The notes under the pieces were generated by a model. The model had not been told where the DNA came from. It saw nothing but the letters and a program-made list of their open reading frames with translations, and searched no databases. From an uncultured Eubacteriales bacterium (GTDB taxonomy: Bacteria > Bacillota > Clostridia > Peptostreptococcales > Anaerovoracaceae): a stretch of 64,000 nucleotides of DNA. This document shows positions 26,579 to 33,752 of the stretch, piece by piece. The position numbers and the translations under genes were made by a program. Location of the stretch: NCBI GenBank assembly GCA_900315125.1, contig OMXT01000076.1, forward strand, positions 26,684-90,683, given 5' to 3'. How positions within the stretch are numbered: the stretch's first letter is position 1; every line of letters begins with the position of its first letter.

Positions 26579-29113
26579 ATGGAACAGTATATTGTTACGG
26601 GGGTGAGCTGTGCTGCCTGCCAGGCGCGGGTAGAAAAGGCGGTGTCTGCTGTGCCGGGTGTGGACAGCTGCTCCGTCAGCCTGCTGACGAATTCCATGGG
26701 GGTGGAAGGTACAGCAGGCATGGCTGATATTATCAAGGCGGTTACGGACGCCGGCTATGGAGCAAGGCCAAAGAGCGCGTGCGCGGAAGACGGGAGCAGG
26801 GCAGACGCGGCTTTGTTCCAGGAAGAGAAGGAAGCCCTGGAGGATCACGAAACGCCGGTCCTGAAGAGGCGTCTTGCCGCTTCTGTGGGATTTCTCCTCG
26901 TGCTCATGTATATATCCATGGGGCATGCCATGTGGGGGTGGCCTCTGCCTTCGTTTTTTGACGGGAACCACGTGGCTATGGGGCTGGCGGAGATGATCCT
27001 GGCCTTTATTGTCATGCTGATCAATAAGAAGTTTTTTACCAGCGGATTCCGGAGCCTGGTTCACGGAGCGCCGAACATGGACACACTGGTGGCTATGGGT
27101 TCTGCCGTGTCCTTTGCATGGAGCACCTTCGTGCTTTTCCGCATGACCGGCGAACAGCTGGCGGGCGATGACGCTGCGCTGATGGCGGACATGCATGATC
27201 TTTATTTTGAATCGGCAGCCATGATCGTCACACTGATCACCATAGGAAAGATGCTGGAGGCCATGTCCAAGGGCAGGACAACGGACGCACTGAAGGGTCT
27301 TATGAACATGGCGCCCCAGAGGGCGGTAGTGATCAGGAACGGGGAAGAGAAGGAAATTCCTGTTGAACAGGTGAAGATCGGCGATGTGTTTGCTGTTCGT
27401 CCCGGCGAAAGTGTTCCTGTAGACGGCGTGATCGTAGAAGGATCGTCAGCCTTCGACGAGTCGGCGCTGACGGGCGAGAGCATACCGGTGGACAAGGCGG
27501 CGGGCGATCCTGTGTCTGCGGCGACGATCAACCAGAGCGGATACATCCGGGCAGAGGCAACCAGGGTCGGAAGAGATACCACACTTTCCCAGATCATCCA
27601 GATGGTCAGCGACGCGGCGGCGACCAAAGCGCCCATTGCAAAGGTGGCGGACAGAGTCTCAGCGATTTTCGTTCCCGGCGTGCTGATCTGCGCTGCTGCT
27701 GTTACACTGATCTGGCTCTTTGCTTCGGCGGACCTCGGTTATTCCCTCGCAAGAGGGATCTCTGTGCTCGTTATCAGCTGTCCCTGCGCCCTTGGACTTG
27801 CCACACCGGTGGCGATCATGGTAGGAAACGGCATGGGCGCGAAAAACGGGATCCTGTTTAAGACGGCAGAATCTCTGGAGCAGACAGGGAGGATCAGAAT
27901 TGTCGCGCTGGATAAGACCGGAACGATCACGAACGGGGAACCCAGGGTGACGGATATTATCCCGATGGACGGCGTGGACGAAGATTATCTCATGAGTGCG
28001 GCATGCTCCCTCGAGAAAAAGAGTGAGTACCCTCTGGCTAAGGCTGTGCTGAACTGGTCGGATGGGAAGAATACAGAAACATCGGAAGTGAACGACTTTC
28101 AGGCTGCTCCGGGCAACGGGCTGACAGGCATGCGGGATGACCGCAGGCTGGCAGGGGGCAATTACCGGTTCATCAGCAGGGAAGCCGAGATAACGGAGAA
28201 TGTACGCCTGCGGGCGGATCAGCTGGCGGAAGAGGGCAAGACGTGCCTGTTTTTCGCGGAAGAAGGGAAACTGCTGGGCATGGTTGCTGTAGCGGACACG
28301 CTTAAGGAAGACAGTCCTCAGGCAGTCCGGGAGCTGCAGAATATGGGCATCCGCGTCGTCATGCTGACCGGAGATAATGAAAAGACAGCCCGGGCAATCG
28401 GTGCTCAGGCCGGTGTGGATGAGGTCGTTGCCGGCGTTCTTCCTTCCGGAAAGGAAAGAGAAATACGCCGCCTGAAAAAGCAGGGTATCGTGGCTATGGT
28501 CGGAGACGGCATTAATGATGCTCCGGCGCTGACCCGCGCGGATATGGGCATCGCCATCGGAGCAGGAACGGATGTGGCGATCGATGCCGCCGATGTGGTC
28601 CTCATGAACAGCAGACTGACCGATGTGCCCGCGGCGGTCCGGCTCAGCCGGGCGACCCTCCGCAATATCCACGAGAACCTGTTCTGGGCATTCTTCTATA
28701 ATGTGATTCTGATCCCGGTAGCGGCGGGAGCCTATGTGCATCTTACCGGCTGGACCATGAATCCCATGCTTGGAGCGGCGGCTATGAGTCTGTCGAGCTT
28801 CTGTGTATGCATGAACGCCCTTCGGCTGAATCTGTTCCGCATGCACGATGCTTCTAAAGATAAAAAAATTAAAGCAAATAGAAACACAAAGGAGAGTAGT
28901 GAAATGGAAAAGGTAATGAACATTGAGGGAATGATGTGCGAGCACTGTGAGGCAACGGTGAAGAAAGCTCTGGAATCTGTCGCGGGCGTAGACAGCGCTG
29001 ACGTCAGCCACGTTGAGAACAAAGCTGTAGTTACCATGAGTTCGGACGTTGCCGACGATGTGCTGAAGAACGCGGTAGAAGCGAAGGATTACAAAGTCCT
29101 GTCCATCCAGTAA
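26579..29113 (+). CDS. copA: Copper-exporting P1B-type ATPase with N- and C-terminal HMA domains
   Basis: 844 residues. An N-terminal HMA domain (GVSCAACQARVE, CXXC) is followed by membrane helices, an actuator domain (ALTGESIPV), the CPC metal site (SCPCALGLATP), the phosphorylation motif DKTGTIT and the hinge GDGINDAPAL. After a short Lys-rich linker comes a second HMA domain (GMMCEHCEATV) in the same frame. It should export Cu(I) across the membrane. The terminal domain resembles free CopZ, which is normally a separate gene. An A7 run at 28862-28868 precedes it: a -1 shift there would end the protein at a TAA at 28870-28872, leaving a standard CopA of about 764 residues. Confidence 0.95.
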   Translation: MEQYIVTGVSCAACQARVEKAVSAVPGVDSCSVSLLTNSMGVEGTAGMADIIKAVTDAGYGARPKSACAEDGSRADAALFQEEKEALEDHETPVLKRRLAASVGFLLVLMYISMGHAMWGWPLPSFFDGNHVAMGLAEMILAFIVMLINKKFFTSGFRSLVHGAPNMDTLVAMGSAVSFAWSTFVLFRMTGEQLAGDDAALMADMHDLYFESAAMIVTLITIGKMLEAMSKGRTTDALKGLMNMAPQRAVVIRNGEEKEIPVEQVKIGDVFAVRPGESVPVDGVIVEGSSAFDESALTGESIPVDKAAGDPVSAATINQSGYIRAEATRVGRDTTLSQIIQMVSDAAATKAPIAKVADRVSAIFVPGVLICAAAVTLIWLFASADLGYSLARGISVLVISCPCALGLATPVAIMVGNGMGAKNGILFKTAESLEQTGRIRIVALDKTGTITNGEPRVTDIIPMDGVDEDYLMSAACSLEKKSEYPLAKAVLNWSDGKNTETSEVNDFQAAPGNGLTGMRDDRRLAGGNYRFISREAEITENVRLRADQLAEEGKTCLFFAEEGKLLGMVAVADTLKEDSPQAVRELQNMGIRVVMLTGDNEKTARAIGAQAGVDEVVAGVLPSGKEREIRRLKKQGIVAMVGDGINDAPALTRADMGIAIGAGTDVAIDAADVVLMNSRLTDVPAAVRLSRATLRNIHENLFWAFFYNVILIPVAAGAYVHLTGWTMNPMLGAAAMSLSSFCVCMNALRLNLFRMHDASKDKKIKANRNTKESSEMEKVMNIEGMMCEHCEATVKKALESVAGVDSADVSHVENKAVVTMSSDVADDVLKNAVEAKDYKVLSIQ
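28904..29113 (+). CDS. copZ: Possible internal start giving a free CopZ-like copper chaperone
   Basis: Within the copA frame, an ATG at 28904 is preceded by AAAGGAG (28888-28894) at 9 bases. Translation from it would give a complete 69-residue HMA protein beginning MEKVMNIEGMMCEHCEATV. Such a chaperone would carry Cu(I) to CopA or CsoR. The ribosome binding site and the complete domain are seen; independent translation is inference. Confidence 0.5.
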   Translation: MEKVMNIEGMMCEHCEATVKKALESVAGVDSADVSHVENKAVVTMSSDVADDVLKNAVEAKDYKVLSIQ

Positions 29114-29129
29114 CGGAAAATCGGTCAAA

Positions 29130-29166
29130 AAAACGCATCGCTGAATTGTCCTCGGCGGTGCGTTTT
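29130..29166 (+). terminator. Terminator after the copper operon
   Basis: AAAACGCATCGC pairs with GCGGTGCGTTTT with a 13-base loop. The A/T ends allow function in both directions toward the convergent UPF0210 gene. Confidence 0.75.
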
Positions 29167-29191
29167 AATATGCTTTTATTAAATTAAATTA

Positions 29192-30550
29192 TCAGTTCTT
29201 AAGACTCTGGAGCGGCGCGGGGATGCGTCCGCCCCTTGCGATCATCTTCTGAGGTGACTGGTAACGCACTTTCATTACCGGTCCGCTTCCCAGAAGTCCG
29301 CCGAAATTCAGCTCCTCGCCCTCGCTCAGTCCGATGGCGGGGATGACGCGGACTGCCGTAGTCTTGGAATTGACCATTCCGATGGCAGCCTCATCGGCGA
29401 TAATGGCGGATATGATGTCGGCCGTGGTATCGCCGGGAATAACGATCATGTCCAGTCCGACGGAGCAGACCGCCGTCATCGCCTCCAGTTTCTCTATGGA
29501 AAGAGTGCCGGCACGGGCAGCGTCGATCATGCCCTGATCCTCCGTAACGGGGATGAAGGCGCCGGAAAGACCGCCGACGCTGGATGACGCCATGAGTCCG
29601 CCTTTCTTGACCGCGTCATTCAGCATGGCCAGTGCTGCGGTCGTCCCGTGGGCGCCGCACTGTTCCAGACCGATCTCCTCCAGTATATGGGCGACAGAGT
29701 CACCGACAGCCGGTGTGGGCGCCAGCGAAAGGTCGACGATACCGAAGTTGACGCCGAGCATTTCTGCCGCTTCTGTACCGACGAGCTGTCCGACGCGAGT
29801 GATCTTAAAGGCTGTTCTCTTGATGGTCTCCGCGATCTCATCCATAGACGCGTCATCCGGCATCTTGGCGAGTGCGGAGCGTACGACGCCGGGGCCGGAG
29901 ACGCCGACGCTGACGACGCAGTCCGCTTCCGTGATTCCGTGGAATGCTCCGGCCATGAAGGGGTTATCCTCCACAGCGTTGCAGAATATGACGAGCTTGG
30001 CGTCGCCAATGCACATATTGTCCTTTGTTTTCTCTGCGGTTTCCCGGACGATCTGGCCCATGAGCCTGACAGCGTCCATGTTGATCCCCGCCTTTGTGGA
30101 ACCCACATTGACAGAGGAACAGACAAGTTCTGTTTCTGACAGGGCCTGGGGAATGGACTGGATCAGTTCCCGGTCGCCGGCGCTGAATCCCTTCTGGACC
30201 AGTGCGGAATAGCCGCCGATAAAGTTTATGCCGATGTCCTTTGCTACCTGATCGAGTGTCCGGGCATATTCCACCGGGTCGCCGCCGCTCACACCTGCAA
30301 GAATAGATATGGGCGTGACAGAGACCCGCTTATGAACGATGGGGATACCGTATTTCTTTTCTATTATTTCGCCGGTTTTAACAAGATCCTTCGCATGGCG
30401 GTAGATCTTGTCGTATACTTTTTCGCAGGAACGGCGGATGTCCGCATCGGCGCAGTCGACGAGGGAGATCCCCATGGTGATCGTACGGATGTCCAGGTTC
30501 TCCTCGGCGATCATGTTCACCGTTTCCATGATGTCATTCATGTTAAGCAT
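29192..30550 (-). CDS. UPF0210 (DUF711, PFL) family protein
   Basis: 452 residues matching the UPF0210 family, with the N-terminal [20 protein letters not shown], the [12 protein letters not shown] stretch and several Gly/Ala-rich segments ([24 protein letters not shown]). Its fold is related to glycyl-radical/PFL-like barrels in database descriptions, but its function is unknown and no radical glycine motif was seen. It is nearly always paired with the small ACT protein encoded just upstream. The ATG follows GGAGGTG. The operon diverges from the lysine-riboswitch aspartokinase. Confidence 0.88.
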   Translation of the reverse strand: MLNMNDIMETVNMIAEENLDIRTITMGISLVDCADADIRRSCEKVYDKIYRHAKDLVKTGEIIEKKYGIPIVHKRVSVTPISILAGVSGGDPVEYARTLDQVAKDIGINFIGGYSALVQKGFSAGDRELIQSIPQALSETELVCSSVNVGSTKAGINMDAVRLMGQIVRETAEKTKDNMCIGDAKLVIFCNAVEDNPFMAGAFHGITEADCVVSVGVSGPGVVRSALAKMPDDASMDEIAETIKRTAFKITRVGQLVGTEAAEMLGVNFGIVDLSLAPTPAVGDSVAHILEEIGLEQCGAHGTTAALAMLNDAVKKGGLMASSSVGGLSGAFIPVTEDQGMIDAARAGTLSIEKLEAMTAVCSVGLDMIVIPGDTTADIISAIIADEAAIGMVNSKTTAVRVIPAIGLSEGEELNFGGLLGSGPVMKVRYQSPQKMIARGGRIPAPLQSLKN

Positions 30551-30563
30551 TGTCTGACACCTC

Positions 30564-30836
30564 CTAGATCCTGTGCATGGAATTGAAGATATCCTCGTGC
30601 ATGAGGTGGACCTGCATATCCGGCAGGGCCTCCCTCATCGTTGCACGGAGTTCATCGATGTTTTGGGTGGATTCTGTGATATCGAGAATCATGATCATAA
30701 CGAAGTAGCCGTCCAGAATGGACTGGGTTACCTCCAGAATGTTGGCGTTTGCAGTTGCGGCGGCCTGAGATGCGGCAGCCATGATGCCTGTGTGATCCTT
30801 GCCGATGATCGACACGACAGCTTTGGTCTGATTCAT
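30564..30836 (-). CDS. ACT-domain protein (UPF0237 family)
   Basis: A 90-residue single ACT domain: [19 protein letters not shown], then [23 protein letters not shown] domains bind amino acids and act as sensors; this family resembles a truncated GcvR. It starts 7 bases after AAGGAG and ends 13 bases before the UPF0210 start, forming a two-gene operon. It probably senses an amino acid and acts with its UPF0210 partner; which amino acid is not visible. Confidence 0.88.
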   Translation of the reverse strand: MNQTKAVVSIIGKDHTGIMAAASQAAATANANILEVTQSILDGYFVMIMILDITESTQNIDELRATMREALPDMQVHLMHEDIFNSMHRI

Positions 30837-30874
30837 GGGTGTGCTCCTTATCTTTATAATAGTAACCGAATAAT

Positions 30875-30902
30875 ATTATACCCGGTAAGGGAAAATCTGC
30901 AA
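30875..30902 (-). promoter_or_regulatory. Promoter of the ACT/UPF0210 operon
   Basis: On the minus strand: TTGCAG (30902-30897), a 16-base spacer and a consensus TATAAT (30880-30875). Confidence 0.7.
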
Positions 30903-30943
30903 GAGAATTTAGGATATTTTGTATAGATATAACAAAATAAGTC

Positions 30944-30971
30944 TTGATTTTCTATTCTAATATGTTAGAAT
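30944..30971 (+). promoter_or_regulatory. Promoter of the lysine-riboswitch transcript, with a palindrome on the -10
   Basis: TTGATT (30944-30949), 16-base spacer, TAGAAT (30966-30971) with an extended TGT. The palindrome ATTCTAA-TATG-TTAGAAT (30954-30971) covers the -10 and could be an operator. Confidence 0.65.
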
Positions 30972-30980
30972 CTATGCAAT

Positions 30981-31131
30981 GATAGAGGCGCGGAGCAGAA
31001 GACGATGGAGGAGCCGGCGGGCAGGGATCCCATCTTAGGCAATCTCCGCCGAATCGCAGAGGAGGGCACGATCCTGCGGTGGGTCTGCAGTCAACAGCTG
31101 CAGGACTGTCTACGTAAGTAGTTGCGCTATC
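30981..31131 (+). promoter_or_regulatory. Lysine riboswitch (L box) aptamer
   Basis: The segment opens with GATAGAGGCGCG, holds CCGCCGAA near 31047 and GGACTGTC near 31103, and ends with CTATC, in the order of known L boxes. P1 can form from GATAG (30981-30985) and CTATC (31127-31131); the last hairpin is CTAC-GTAA-GTAG. Transcription should start just before the aptamer. A terminator hairpin follows at 31156. Bound lysine should favour termination and lower expression of the downstream aspartokinase-like gene. Confidence 0.88.
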
Positions 31132-31155
31132 TGTTACCTTTACTGTGATTGTAGG

Positions 31156-31180
31156 GCCTGCGCGCAGCGCGGGCTTTTTT
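31156..31180 (+). terminator. Riboswitch expression-platform terminator
   Basis: GCCTGCGC pairs with GCGCGGGC around a GCA loop, followed by six T, 48 bases before the start codon of the controlled gene. Confidence 0.88.
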
Positions 31181-31227
31181 CTTTGAACGGAAAGAGGAAT
31201 GGGCGCGGAGAGTATAAGGAGGGACAG

Positions 31228-32430
31228 ATGAATCTGGTACAGAAATACGGCGGGTGCTATCTGAAAAACATGGACGACTTGAAACGCATCGCCGCTTATG
31301 TTGCCAAACACCGCAGCAGGGTAGACGGGCTCGTTCTCGTCTGCGCATCCATGCATGAGATCGCTGCGGAAATGATGGACAGGGCGAAGCAGTTTGCCCA
31401 TGATATTACAGAGCCGGAAATGGACGCGCTGTTCAGCGCAGCGGAGCTTCAGACAGCCGCTCTCATGGCAAGCGCGCTGGAAAGCTATGGAGTCCATGCC
31501 CATGTTATTACAGATATCCGGGGGGATTCCCTGGATCTTGTACAGAAGGAAGAAGGGAAACACGAGATCGTCGCGGACGATATTATTTCAGCACTTGAGG
31601 ACGGCAAGGTCGCTGTCGTTGCAGGGTTCCAGGGAATCGGCGAGTTCTGCATGAGCGACAGGCTGGGCCGGTACGGCGCCGCGGCGACGGCCGTATCCAT
31701 CGCCGCAGCACTGGGCTGTGAGTGCGAACTTTACGGCAACGCCCAGGGCGTCTATGTCGTGGATCCCAAAGTAACAGGGAGCACAGCCGTATTCCGCAGG
31801 ATCTGCCATGAAGAAGCGATGGAACTTGTCATGCTTGGTGAAAGTGACCTGGAAGCAGAAGCTATAGAAATATCCAAAGAAAATAATGTCCCGCTCTATG
31901 TGGGACCTGCCTTTGATGAAAACAGAACAGGAGGAACATATATCGTGGACAGGAGTCTGATTGTTGAAGAAGCAGCCGTCAGCGGCATCAGCGTATCTGA
32001 TGAGATCGTTATTTTTACCATCAAGGGCATATCCCGCCAGGGGGATGCAGTAGCTGAGATCTTTGCTACCCTTGGAGATCTGGGCGTAAACATCGATGTG
32101 ATATCCCAGCAGACCTGTTCGTCGGAACAGACCGCTGTCTCATTCAGCTGCAGCGCCAGGGATATCCCTGCGATCGAGCAGTCCTTTAAGAGCAATGCCC
32201 GGTTCTGCAATCTTGATATGAATTACCAGGATCACCTGTGTCTTGTCTCCGTTGTAGGCGTCGGCATGGCTACCCATGTGGGCGTAGCAGGAACCGTATT
32301 CAAGACGCTGGCGGAAAATGAGATCCGCCATTACAACATTACAACATCGGAGATCTCCATATCTACGGCCATAGACATTGCGGATCAGACCAGGGCAGTC
32401 ATTGCTCTGTCTGAGGCGTTCTCTCTGTAA
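31228..32430 (+). CDS. Aspartokinase-family protein with degenerate kinase motifs
   Basis: 400 residues with the overall layout of a single-function aspartokinase: an amino acid kinase domain (1-240) and two C-terminal ACT domains (VNIDVISQQT and MATHVGVAGTVFKTL). The catalytic motifs are badly altered. KFGGTSV is KYGGCYL (6-12), the VSAMGKT-type segment is VCASMHE, GRGGSDTTA is GRYGAAATA (147-155, losing Ser and Asp), TDVDGVYTADPR is GNAQGVYVVDPK, and the usual HPRA motif is absent. Lys6, Glu73 and Arg148 remain. It is probably inactive or changed in substrate. The ATG at 31228 follows AAGGAGGG. Control by the lysine riboswitch implies a role in lysine homeostasis, perhaps as a sensor or partner subunit. 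Confidence 0.8.
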   Translation: MNLVQKYGGCYLKNMDDLKRIAAYVAKHRSRVDGLVLVCASMHEIAAEMMDRAKQFAHDITEPEMDALFSAAELQTAALMASALESYGVHAHVITDIRGDSLDLVQKEEGKHEIVADDIISALEDGKVAVVAGFQGIGEFCMSDRLGRYGAAATAVSIAAALGCECELYGNAQGVYVVDPKVTGSTAVFRRICHEEAMELVMLGESDLEAEAIEISKENNVPLYVGPAFDENRTGGTYIVDRSLIVEEAAVSGISVSDEIVIFTIKGISRQGDAVAEIFATLGDLGVNIDVISQQTCSSEQTAVSFSCSARDIPAIEQSFKSNARFCNLDMNYQDHLCLVSVVGVGMATHVGVAGTVFKTLAENEIRHYNITTSEISISTAIDIADQTRAVIALSEAFSL

Positions 32431-32471
32431 ACAAAGCCTGGGCTTTGCCGTGCCTCAGCCACTCGTTTTTC

Positions 32472-32500
32472 TTGTAATGAGCTGCGCCATCGGTTATAAT
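32472..32500 (+). promoter_or_regulatory. Promoter of ung, placed to give a leaderless mRNA
   Basis: TTGTAA (32472-32477), 17-base spacer, TATAAT (32495-32500). The expected start point, about 7 bases downstream, falls on the A of the ung start codon at 32507. Confidence 0.75.
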
Positions 32501-32506
32501 TTATGT

Positions 32507-33184
32507 ATGGTCAATATTGGAAATGAGTGGGATGATATCCTCGCGGAAGAATTTCAGAAAGAGTATTATCAGAAGCTGCGGAAGTTTCTGATCAGCGAAT
32601 ACAGGAATTACAGGATCTACCCGGATATGAATGATATTTTCAACGCGCTGAAGTATACATCTTACAGCGATGTCAAGGTGGTCATTCTCGGACAGGATCC
32701 CTATCACGAACCGGGTCAGGCTCACGGACTGGCATTCTCGGTGAGAGAAGGACAGGCCCAGCCGCCGTCTCTGAGAAACATTTTCAGGGAGCTGTCGAAT
32801 GATCTGGGTATACAGCCGCCGCCTTCGGATCAGGGATGCCTGATCCCCTGGGCAGAGCAGGGCGTACTGCTCCTCAATACGGTGCTGACCGTAAGGGAGC
32901 ACCAGGCCAACTCACACAGGGGGAAAGGATGGGAGCAGCTGACGGATGCTGTGATCGCCCGGCTGAATGAACGGGAGCAGCCTGCTGTATTCATACTCTG
33001 GGGGGCGAATGCCCGGGCGAAGCGGGAGTCCATAACGAACCCGCATCATCTGGTGCTCACCGGCGCCCATCCGAGTCCTCTTTCTGCCAGCCGGGGTTTT
33101 TTCGGGGGTTACTACTTTTCCAGGGCCAATGAATTTCTGGAGAGTACAGGCCAGGAACCGGTAGACTGGAGAATCGAGAGGTAG
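32507..33184 (+). CDS. ung: Uracil-DNA glycosylase (family 1)
   Basis: 225 residues. The catalytic water-activating motif is VVILGQDPYHEPGQAHGLAF, and the DNA-intercalating loop is AHPSPLSASRGFFG near the C-terminus; both are typical of family 1. The enzyme removes uracil from DNA to start base excision repair. The frame is open 43 codons upstream, but those residues are unlike the family. The ATG at 32507 begins the conserved protein (MVNIGNEWDDIL). It has no ribosome binding site and lies directly after a TATAAT box, so the mRNA is probably leaderless. lemA follows 4 bases after the stop. Confidence 0.95.
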   Translation: MVNIGNEWDDILAEEFQKEYYQKLRKFLISEYRNYRIYPDMNDIFNALKYTSYSDVKVVILGQDPYHEPGQAHGLAFSVREGQAQPPSLRNIFRELSNDLGIQPPPSDQGCLIPWAEQGVLLLNTVLTVREHQANSHRGKGWEQLTDAVIARLNEREQPAVFILWGANARAKRESITNPHHLVLTGAHPSPLSASRGFFGGYYFSRANEFLESTGQEPVDWRIER

Positions 33185-33188
33185 AAGG

Positions 33189-33752
33189 ATGATTATTGTC
33201 ATAGTAATTGCAGTCATTATTGCTGCGATCGTGATCTGGGCAATCGCGGGATACAACGGTCTTGTCAGGGGACGCAACAGCGTGGAAGAGAGCTTTTCCA
33301 CCATGGATGTGTATCTGAAAAAGAGATATGACCTGATCCCCAATCTTGTAGAAATGGTTAAGGGATATGCTTCCCACGAGTCAGAGACCCTTGACCGCGT
33401 CACCAGAGCCAGGTCCATGATCCAGAGCGCAGGCGACGCGGGTCAGAAACTGGAAGGTGAGAATCAGCTCACCGGCGCGCTCCGCTCCCTGTTTGCTGTA
33501 TCGGAAGGGTATCCGGAGCTGAAGGCGAATCAGAATTTCCTGGATCTTCAGGAGCAGCTGAAGTCGCTGGAGGATGATATCGCAAACGCGCGGAAATATT
33601 ATAATGCAGTGGTAAAGAACTATAACAACCGCTGCGAGATGTTTCCGGGCAGCATTCTTGCCGGGATGTTCCACTTCGAACGGGAACCCATGTTTGAGGT
33701 AAGCAATGTGGAAGAGAGACAGAATGTAAAGGTGGATTTCCATGAGAAATAA
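33189..33752 (+). CDS. lemA: LemA family protein
   Basis: 187 residues. One N-terminal membrane helix (IIVIVIAVIIAAIVIWAIAG) is followed by the LemA helical bundle: LKKRYDLIPNLVEMVKGYA is the family hallmark, with FPGSILAGMFHFE near the end. The function is unknown. LemA genes commonly sit beside DUF2207 or TPM-domain membrane proteins, as here. The start follows AGAGGT, and the 3' end overlaps the DUF2207 gene by 11 bases, so the two are coupled. ung lies directly upstream. Confidence 0.92.
   Translation: MIIVIVIAVIIAAIVIWAIAGYNGLVRGRNSVEESFSTMDVYLKKRYDLIPNLVEMVKGYASHESETLDRVTRARSMIQSAGDAGQKLEGENQLTGALRSLFAVSEGYPELKANQNFLDLQEQLKSLEDDIANARKYYNAVVKNYNNRCEMFPGSILAGMFHFEREPMFEVSNVEERQNVKVDFHEK

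Noticed and set aside
30952-31563. Minus-strand open frame across the riboswitch and aspartokinase start
   Set aside because: It overlaps the L-box aptamer, its terminator and a conserved protein on the other strand, and has no family features.
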